Source of the DNA: Synaphobranchus kaupii
Lineage: Eukaryota > Chordata > Actinopteri > Anguilliformes > Synaphobranchidae
DNA length: 64,000 nucleotides
Reading direction: 5' to 3'
NCBI GenBank assembly: GCA_029718625.1
Contig: CM056377.1
Span: 33,646,653 to 33,710,652 of the forward strand
Shown: positions 55,396 through 64,000 of the stretch, in pieces
How the letters are laid out: each line of letters opens with the position of its first letter
Numbering within the stretch: the first letter of the stretch is position 1
Program-made: the position numbers and the translations under genes
Notes under the pieces: model-generated
Told to the model about the DNA's origin: nothing
Seen by the model: the letters and a program-made list of their open reading frames with translations, nothing else
Database searches by the model: none

Positions 55396-58300
55396 TATAT
55401 TTACGCATGTTTTGCAAATCCGTACAAGTATCTCCCAACTCAAAAGTGAATTGAACAATATACCTGGAAATGCAGAACCCAGCACAAATTTGTGTGAAAA
55501 GTCCTGCATTCATCTGATCTCTGCAAAGTGCACCCAAATGAGTGACTGTGCCCTTGACCTCTCCAGAACTAAAACTGTGAGCATTCTTCCCCAATTTACA
55601 CCAGTTTAAAATCGACAGTTGTGCCTCTTGATTTTTCTATGTTTCACTTGCAAATCGTACACCAGGAGCAGTGCAAGCGTGCAGTCCGAGGCACTTGCCT
55701 GTGAGCCAATGTGTTTTACACCCTACTGGTCACACAGTACTACAGGAGGGAAGCATGTCTCTCACTGACAGCAGCTGCTGATAGACTGAGGGTGCTGGCT
55801 TGTCATTGGGATTAAATAATGTAATGGCAACCTGAGGAAACCTGGCCAACATAAACTCACCTTAGCCTTGGTGGCCTCCTGGTCATAATGCGCAGTTGAT
55901 ATACCCAAGGCTCAAGCCTATGGCATTAGGGATCATCCTGTGGTTGTGGTGCGCGACTTTACTGTCCGAGTCACCCTGGAGCTCAGAACGAAAAATTGCA
56001 CAAACAAGATAAACTAATTTCGAACTAATAGTGTGCTTCACCCAGCCCTTCAGGATGCCATTGAAGAATTCAAGCCTGCTATAAATTTTGGTGTCCCCCC
56101 CCCCCCCCCCCAAAAAAAAACAGAAGCACTACTGGACACATGAGTATAACCACACAATAAATGGGACTTCAGCAGCACAAATACAGAAATGGGATTATTA
56201 CAGAATAATATGTACAGGAAGAGATCCAGCACACACGCAGAACAACTATCATGTTTTGTTCTCACAGATGTCCAGTTTCCGCCATAACTCAAAATAATAC
56301 TTGTAACTTTTGCTGCAATGTGTTGGTTACAAATACCTGCCTGTTCCAGACATAGTTAACAACAAATAAATTATTATTCATGTCATTTTATATTGCCATA
56401 ACAAGGCATCAGCCACCATTGATACATTGTGTCTCATTTTTATCTTTTGAATTGGCCCACAACAAGTTCCCAAATGGCCTTTCATGTGGAAATGCAACAG
56501 TAAACAAATACTATTTTAATAGGACTTGAATATGTTAAGATGTGTTTTCTTTCTTTCCTTTGATGCGAAGTTCATGTATTGTGTCCTATGCATGTTCCTG
56601 ACAAATTAAAATGGTCTCCATCAAACACCTTCAATTTAACCATTACATGGAGCATTGGCTGAATTAATGATATCCCTGCTTTTGACAGTGTGCTATCATG
56701 TTAAATAAATCGTAAATCATAATGTCAGACATTTTCAGTAAATTTTTGGCAACCCCTTCATATGGTTGCCAAATATGGACTAAAAGAAAAAAACAGTTTG
56801 TAAAAGTTGACAGTTTTCACAATTTTGAGGTCTGTACTATTGTCTACGGTGTTTTTATTGTATTTTGACTGACACTGAATTGAAAAAAATAGTGAGCTGT
56901 GCAATTTGAATGGAAGTAGAATTGTACCTATTTATTGTATTTTGGCATTGAGTGTGCAGTCCTTCCTCCATATCTACCGCGTACAGTGCCTGTTCACTCC
57001 GGATTCCTAGCTTTTTATTGTTCAGGGCTGAGACTTGGAAATTACTTGTTGCCACAGTGTTGTTAACTGATAAAGCAGAAATGGACAATTTAAATTGGCA
57101 TTTTTCTTCCTGTATTTCAATATTAGTGTAGAACCCTGCCAATGCATACCAATTCTTTTGTAACTTAAACTGGTGAACGGCAAGTTAGGTTAAAGCGGTT
57201 CACAAATCTGAAATTAGTTTTCCCTTCACTATGTGCTCTTCTTTGCTTGAAGTATTAACAGATAACTTTATTTCCTCGGGTTCAGATATTTAGAATTTTA
57301 TATTTTTATTGAAAAAATTGTACATATTGTGCACCATTCATGTGGATTTTAGGAGTCTCCTAAGCACTTCCTGACAGTGAACTGTCAGAAGCATGCAAGG
57401 TATGCCTGTATCAAATGAAAATTGATCGATTGATTCGTTGATCGTTTCTGGCAACCGACAGCCTCAGTAATGTTCAAATTGAAAGGATGTCACTAAAATG
57501 TATAATGGCATTTTAAGCCTGTAGCCTGTGGGTAATGTGGAGGGAGGTAGGTGCCAATAATTACTGAACATGTTCAGATTTAAGTTGAAACGTAAATCCT
57601 CAGGGAGTGCTCAAGACTGGTTTGCATTGCTTATGGAATTCTTTAAAAATGCAGTTAATATGTATAATTTTGCCTGGTCTTGTACATGGTTAAAATGACA
57701 ACTAAAATCTCTGTTGATAGTTACTGTTGTGATGTATTTTACATGCATCCCTAAACACAGACACATGCACGCACACAAATGAGAATAATTTAGCTAAGTG
57801 TATGTGTAAGGGTATTGAACGGTATCAATTACTCTCATTGTTATGTAAATGTAGGGTGTTTGTGCTCTGTGAGATGCATGCGACTGAAGTGTAAAGAAGG
57901 TGGAGTTGCAGGGTCAGTAGCTCGATCACTGCCTAGATACATTTTCTAATATTAGAACATTTCCTTGATTTGTTCAAGCTTCTCTGGTGATTCCTGAGCA
58001 CATGGCAGCAGATTGCCCAATCGGAATCCAGGAGGCTGTTAAGCGTTCCCTCTCTCTAGCAACAGTGACTTTCTGTTATTTATTTATTATTCTCTTTTTC
58101 TTGTCTGGTCTGGCCACTTCTGTGTAGGAAGTACCGTGCAACTGCAAAAAGTAAAGCAAAAAAAAAGGAGCGGAGGAATCCAGTGGTGACCAGACCTCCT
58201 CTGTCCCTGCCCTGATAACTGAGCTCTGCAGTTTACGGGATTGCATCATTGCTGATTATTTCTATTTCAAATAGTTGTACGAGTAGTTATTGTTTCATTT

Positions 58301-58446
58301 TGCTGATAAGGACACTGTGATAAAAGGCTTTTGCTTTTCAAATGGAAATGGACAAGCACAGAACGAACAGAAGCGGTAGCATCTGCAGAAAGGTTGCATA
58401 TTTGAATAAAGAGGACAAGGAAAAGGAAAAAAGGAATTTTTGGTTG

Positions 58447-58482
58447 GGGGTGGGGGGGGTGGGGGGGGGGGGGGGGGGGGTG
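58447..58482 (+). repeat. Poly-G tract
   Basis: More than 30 G in about 36 bases with three T interruptions, able to form G-quadruplex structure. Confidence 0.85.
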
Positions 58483-61400
58483 GATGGCGTGAGGATTGCG
58501 GGCTGTGGTTGGGTATGTCGGTGCCACGTGTCTACCCTGGCACCTTTTTTCTGCGCACGGAGGTTGCCGAATTGCGAGCCTGCTGTGCCTGTCCACTTTC
58601 CTTTCTGCCCAAAGGTGGGGTGAGTGTTGTCCTGTGATGCCATCTCATTTTTATGTGTAGCGCTATTACTGCGATCGTCACCATTATTCTTGTTGTTTTT
58701 TTCCCCCCGCTGTGTATTGTTGGGGGGGCTTTGCATGTTTGTGCTTGGAAGGTCTAGAAAGCTGCTTCATGTTCCGAAGGTGAGCAATGGCGCCGGGGGT
58801 GTGGGTAGTAATGAATGTTTGAGCAATAGCAGCGCTGTCCCATGCCTAGTTGAGATGGACTAAAGGGGTATTCAGAGCTGAAAGAAACTATTCTTCAAAC
58901 CAGGGCACGGGACTCAAGCCACCCTTCTCAAGGTGAAAGCGGATTTTTGGGTTGTCAGGCATTGGATGACGTGCCCCACAAACTCCAGGGGCTGCTTCGC
59001 TGACACACACAAACCCCATCCGTTCCCTAAATCTTTTCATCAGTGTCTGCGTATATAGATACAGTTTTCATCTACTTGCTGGAAAAGTTAAATGATCACC
59101 ACTGTAATTTCCCTTCTCTTAGTAAAGACCTTGAACAAATCCTCTGGTTAAGAATCCACTCTATTCTCTGGAACTGATCAACTTTCAGTAGGGATATTTT
59201 TCTTCATCATTTTCCACTCCACTATCATTTCAAGATCAGGGCAAACTCGTATAACAACCTTTATGAAACATGGCTCGTGATGAACCTAGTTTTCTACGTT
59301 CCTGATTCCACATCGAGATGTGCATTACGGTTAGAAGGGTACAACCTGTTCTTCTAGGTAATTCCAGAGCCCTTTAACCTTCATTGAACATTCAAGCCAA
59401 AGTATGTCTTATGTACAGCAGAGAATAATTAATCAAATGGGCCCATTTTTATCGGCTATATTTTATGATATCGCTGGAGGCACAGCTGATTGACATTCAA
59501 ACTCAAAATGGATTGAAGGGGATTGTCCTGTTTGGTGTGGTTGGTTGAGATTTGGCCTGGACACTGAAGCTAGTATGGCACTTAGCAGGAACATAACAAT
59601 ATCATTGTTGTGGTACATTCAAACTTTTTGAAAAAAGACACGAGACATTGATATGCTTTCCAGCCCAGGCATTGGTGACTAGAACAAAGAGGTATTGGTC
59701 ATATATTTGGAGTGGCCTTTTCTCTCTCTGTGATGAATATAAAGAATACACAAAGCACTCAATTTCAGTGGTGTGAAAAACAAAAGTTTAAAATTTATGC
59801 TTGTTAAATATTGTCAGGAATGCTGATTTTGATAGTGTTTCTCAATATATATGGATCCCTCATGCAGAAATATAAGCTCAACTGTTTCGTAGCTCATGTA
59901 GCTAATCATTATATGACGATGGTGCTGCTAAGTGACTCATCGTGGTAAGAAGCTATGTTCCAGTGTAGCAATGCCCCACGGTCAGGCATTGAATCCTGGC
60001 CGTGCCGGTGCCAACTGTGGATATCCTCGCAGAGTCGTGCGTACTTGGCCATAGCATCACCATTCAGTTGGTAAGTTTTTCCTCACCATGCATTCGCGAC
60101 TCTGATTGAGGGAGTGTTTGCTGGTGCCAAATGCGCACATGCCCCAAATGCAGTCCTCGGAGAGCGTAGAGAACGGAGCCAGAGCGTGCAGCTCAGCTGG
60201 TGGACTTCGGCGTGGAAAGAAGTGCCGGTTGGCAGAATTTATTTTGGAGGAGAGGCGCATGCTTGCCTCTACCTTCCTAAATTGAGGCATCACGATGGTG
60301 CTTCAATGAGTTGGACCTATTAATGTTATTGGCCACTCCAAATTTGGAATAAAAATAAATGTACCCACAAGTCCGCTGAGTTGGTAGCTTCGCTGTTATA
60401 ATAACAATGTGCCCAGCTGAATTCATGCACAAATGGGCTTAATTTGGTAATGTACGTTGGTGTCTTAAGTGAGTAAACGTTCAGTGATCACCATTTTTTG
60501 TGTGTTTCTTCTTAAAGATCATATCTTACGCATACCTGTCATCAACAGAATTTGGATTCGGAATTTCCGTTCTGGTATAGGTGTCACTATGCTTTTGTGG
60601 TTGGGAGTCAAATGCATTTCTATATGGGCTCATGGGTGATAGAAACTGCCAAGATGCATTGACTTTGCAGAAGTCTGATTAGATCCATTAAACCAAGATT
60701 TTACAGCAAGTGCACTTGCACAGAAAATGGAGAACAAAAAAAACGGGTACAGTTTAACTGCAAGTGCGGAGGGGATGTGTGCTGTGGCACGGTGGCACCA
60801 CGTTTGCGTGTGAAAAGGAGAAATAGGCTAATTGTGTCTGTGCATCCATAATGATGTGAAGAGGGAAATGCGTCATTCCGTATTACTGATTTTAGTAAGT
60901 CACATTGAAACAGGGTTACTTGCTGTAGATGAGTTGTAAATATGCAGTGCAACAAGTGGCATACATACAGGATGGCTATATCTAGACTCCAGACTCCCTT
61001 CACTGTCACTATGTCTGCAAATGCCTGCATTCTCCCTGCTCCATTCACACCTGCTCCGTTCCACGATTGCTGTAAATTGAGCCGTCTTTGTTATGACTAG
61101 TCTAATGCGAGGAAATTTCTGGGAGCAGAATGCAGCCGTCGGGCTTCGTACCCAATCCACATCAAAGCCAAAGGGTGTAATAATGACAGTATTTTCCCGG
61201 ATATGGGTGCTGCAGGAATTGCATTTTGGAGTATGTCAGTGATTTTTAAAAATTTGTTTTTATTTTTTACAATTCAAGGTGAATTTATTGCTTTGCAGGG
61301 AGCGCACTGTAGAAAAGGAACACATTCTTGCTCATGTTAATTAGCCTATTTTCTGTGTTTTTGATTATATGCTAGCTGAATGAGGGCTAAAGAGCATGGT

Positions 61401-61591
61401 CTAAGTGCTTCTTAGATACAGGGTAGTCTCTGCAGCCCAGTTTGTTAGGCAGCTGGATATGCAGGTGCAAGGCTTGCTGATGATTATTAGAGGGAATAAA
61501 TTTGGAAGTATGTTTGGCTGCACGGTCCAGCACTATGAATTAACTAGAGCATTTCCTTATTCAACCTGCAGCCTTTTGAATTTATTTTTAA

Positions 61592-62047
61592 CCCTTTCGT
61601 GCATGAATTATGACAAGGATTTTTTTCCTACGTGTTTTTTTTTTTTTCCTAGGAGTTTTTTACATGTCAGATGATTTGCAGATGATTAATAGTAATTTCC
61701 TCCCAACATAAAATAAATACTTGGAAATTTTAACAATTGTACTCCTTACTCCTTAGTTATAACTTGATTTTACCAAATTTTATTTACCTGCAAGGGTCTC
61801 CTACTGTAGAAGGATTGGCAAGGTATTCCTGAGCTGCTCAGTGTTTCTGGCCTTCCGTCGGGCATCTTTGTTTTGAGAAATTTATGTTGCATTTACAACG
61901 GCTGGGCAGTGGGTGGCAGTGTATGGGATGACGGACTAGCATCCACTGTGGTGGCTGATGTGCAACTATATCATCAAAACCCATGCATATACAAGAAAAA
62001 GGCTTTTGAATAGCTGTCCACTGTAGTGACCACTATGCGTGAAAGGG
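61592..62047. mobile_element. piggyBac-type MITE, 456 bp
   Basis: TTAA on both sides (61588-61591, 62048-62051). Ends ccctttcgtgcat and the complement of atgcgtgaaaggg are 13-bp inverted repeats with two differences. No coding frame inside. Confidence 0.82.
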
Positions 62048-62051
62048 TTAA

Positions 62052-63790
62052 TGTACAATATATATTTTTTTGTCCTTGGAAATATGATTTAACTGTGACC
62101 TTCCAAGCGTACCCAATGCAAAAGTTGCGTTGGTTCCTTCTGTTCCACCTCTTAGCCTCTTTCTCTATTCCTCAGTATATCCAGTTTAGTATTGAAACCT
62201 TGGAGCATTTTGTTGCCGTGCAATGTACTGGGAGCCAACGTGGAGTGGCTTAAACTCCGGTCTGGTTTCAGCTAAATTACTCCCTGTTCCAAGGTTACAA
62301 ATCGCCATCCTCTAACGAGCAGCATTATTCATTTTTTTTATGGGAAGCATAATGCTGTTGGTTAGACCGTTTGTGTGCACATATTCTGTTTTATTTAGCT
62401 AAGTGTCCTGTAACACTAAAATAGAACAGTGTGTGTATAAGCACTAAAGATATTTTGTTAATTATCTGCCCCACATTGCAAAAGAGCAAGTACTGTTTAT
62501 CTTCTGTTTGTTCAGGCTGCCTGTAGGACATCTTAAATGGTCAGTGGTATTTGGTTGCACATGAGGAGGAGGTTTACAATGAAAATGTATCTGTTAAAAT
62601 ATGGGGGAAATAAAAATAGACGTCTATATAAATATATGAATGGTAGATGAGGGGTGTTGCTTTCATAGTGGTGAGCCTGGGCTTGTCATGACTGGTGTGA
62701 AGGCAGTACAGAGGCGGTACTTTGTTCCTACAGGGTTTTTATTACCATGCTTGTCTGGCAGTTGGTGGTGTTGGTGCACTGTAACTACTAAGCTTTCATT
62801 CCAACCTAAATATGGGACACAGAAGGAGGTTCCCAGTGACTCTTAGGTTCACATCATTTGTCGCAGTAACGTTGGGTATTAAGGGCTTGGTTTACTCCTG
62901 TGTGTTTGTTTCTTTTAGGATCAAAGTACAACGTGACATTTTCACGAGTGCTGCAGTGTATGGATTACCTCGTCATTCACAATTGAGACAGAGGACTTGC
63001 CGTTAATTAATATTCCGGTATTATTGAGGGAAACTTCAAGAAGAACAGAAGTCTTTATGTCTTAGGAAGTTGTCCCCGCCAAAGTTTATAAAATGGATGA
63101 AAGAGCTACTTTTAGGCTATATCGTTCATTTTACTTGACACTGAATGCATTATACTCGCACTCTTTGATGTAGGAATCAAGGAAGGTTTTAAACATCAGC
63201 ACTAATCCCTCATTGTGTAAGAAGTCTTGCGCCCTGAATTTACCTTTTTGTTAACATACACACTGTTTGTGCTTTTTGTCTCGCAAAAACTTAGAGGGGC
63301 TCACTTAATACATTGTCGAAAGGGATCAGAGTTTCAGCTCACTTGAGGCTCTTTGTTCTGTGAGTAGAAGAACTCTTAAAATCTCATCTCTGCTGCAGTG
63401 TATGCCACTGACAGTCATGTGACCATTGTGTCTTTCTAAATAAATCTTGAGTAAGAATGAGGATCTCTCTTGCATTCCGAGTGCCGATGAGATACATTTA
63501 CAATAGTGATTTTGAACCTGAGCATGGTAGTATGCTTTCATTTATCATCGTTGTTTTGAGAATAAAGTTAGCATTGCAGGACAGATTTTAATCGTCCGTA
63601 TCGTCTTCTCTGCCCTCAAAAATACTGAAGTGAATGTTTGATAACAAAAATGTGTAACAAAAGACAGACTGATACTGTTAGCAGACAGTATACATGATAG
63701 GAATTAATTTAATTTAATTTATTTTAAATGAAGAACAGTTGGCCTCAAGCTCATTATAGTTCCTTTCTGTTCTTCTGTTCTTTCTCTGTA
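62052..63790. other. No gene recognised
   Basis: AT-rich unique DNA with short frames. It lies between the MITE and a possible splice acceptor (ctttctctgtag) ending at 63791. Confidence 0.4.
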
Positions 63791-63791
63791 G

Positions 63792-64000
63792 GTCTTGCCA
63801 TTGGAAGATTTGGAATGTTTTAAAAAAAAAAAAAAAAAAGGACGCTACGTTTAGGAGTGAGTGAAAGCTACACAGCCCGTCCCACCCTCCCCACCCCAGC
63901 AGGCCTACAGAGGAGGCAGAAGCAGATTGATTTTAGTTTTAGTACCCCCTGCAAGTCTCAGGCTTTTCCAAGGAGCATGTTGCCAACGCTCTCCCTCTGC
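63792..64000 (+). other. Possible 5' exon of an unidentified gene, cut by the window end
   Basis: After the acceptor-like tttctctgtag, the sequence has a poly-A run (63822-63839), a C-rich stretch and an ATG at 63977 in good context (aaggagcATGt) opening eight codons (MLPTLSLC) to the window end. Plausible first coding exon, but too short to name. Confidence 0.25.

Larger units (their letters stand above)
54130..61590. other. Long stretch without recognised genes, possible first intron of the next gene
   Basis: AT-rich DNA with a LINE-like tail (55331-55395: tttatttgtatagcaccttt), a poly-C run (56094-56112) and a poly-G run (58447-58480). No exon could be supported. Confidence 0.4.

Noticed and set aside
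58120..58260. Possible internal exon of the next gene (tgtgtag..ctctgcag)
   Set aside because: No conserved coding content and no matching donor.
63977..64000. Naming the right-edge gene from MLPTLSLC (e.g. an NFI-type start)
   Set aside because: Eight codons are not enough and the sequence does not match the NFI starts I recall.

Overview
This is eukaryotic, vertebrate DNA, almost certainly from a teleost fish. It has an intron-rich gene with GT-AG introns, Tc1-like, hAT-like, piggyBac-like and Harbinger-like transposons with their target duplications, a tRNA-derived SINE, minisatellites and abundant TAACGTTA/GCTAGC patches. No bacterial gene organisation is present, and most open frames in the window are noise, repeat translations or transposon debris.

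The central content is one complete plus-strand gene encoding a microtubule-associated serine/threonine kinase, best matched to MAST1. I could place 27 coding exons from the ATG at 14809 to the stop at 45801-45803. Every junction has AG/GT borders, all phases agree, and the spliced frame is 4365 nt (1454 residues plus stop). Exon 1 encodes a MAST1-like start (MSD..WTALP) and lies about 3.3 kb upstream of exon 2. Domains in order: Ser-rich N terminus, the MAST pre-kinase domain (DUF1908, about 165-345), an AGC-type kinase (about 382-655 plus C-tail), a PDZ domain (about 929-1018) and a long Ser/Pro-rich C-terminal tail. A 21-nt microexon and a tandem CAGCAG acceptor suggest isoforms. The 3' UTR appears to be 2.7-3.9 kb long.

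Left flank (1-14.7 kb): no intact host gene is recognised. It holds a SINE/LINE tail, a THAP-like relic, a Harbinger derivative, tandem duplications, and a four-layer nest (6257-9388) in which a hAT element sits in a Tc1-like element, which sits in an older inverted repeat, with a separate hAT-type MITE in that repeat's right arm. A hAT-type MITE with an 8-bp duplication is at 12.5 kb.

Introns of mast1: they hold MITEs of hAT and piggyBac type, a 1-kb 14-bp minisatellite (25.5-26.5 kb), a decayed Tc1-like element carrying a 555-bp retroelement piece with a hammerhead-like core, a 1.2-kb fold-back palindrome inserted in a SINE inside the kinase-coding region, a 763-bp fold-back hAT-type element, and a 31-bp minisatellite that runs directly into the exon 26 splice acceptor.

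Right flank (49.7-64 kb): mostly unassigned, with a hAT-type MITE and a piggyBac-type MITE. A candidate non-coding first exon of a second plus-strand gene (donor at 53008), followed by a TAACGTTA-rich tract, and a candidate start codon at 63977 suggest that the next gene begins here and continues past the window. I could not identify it.
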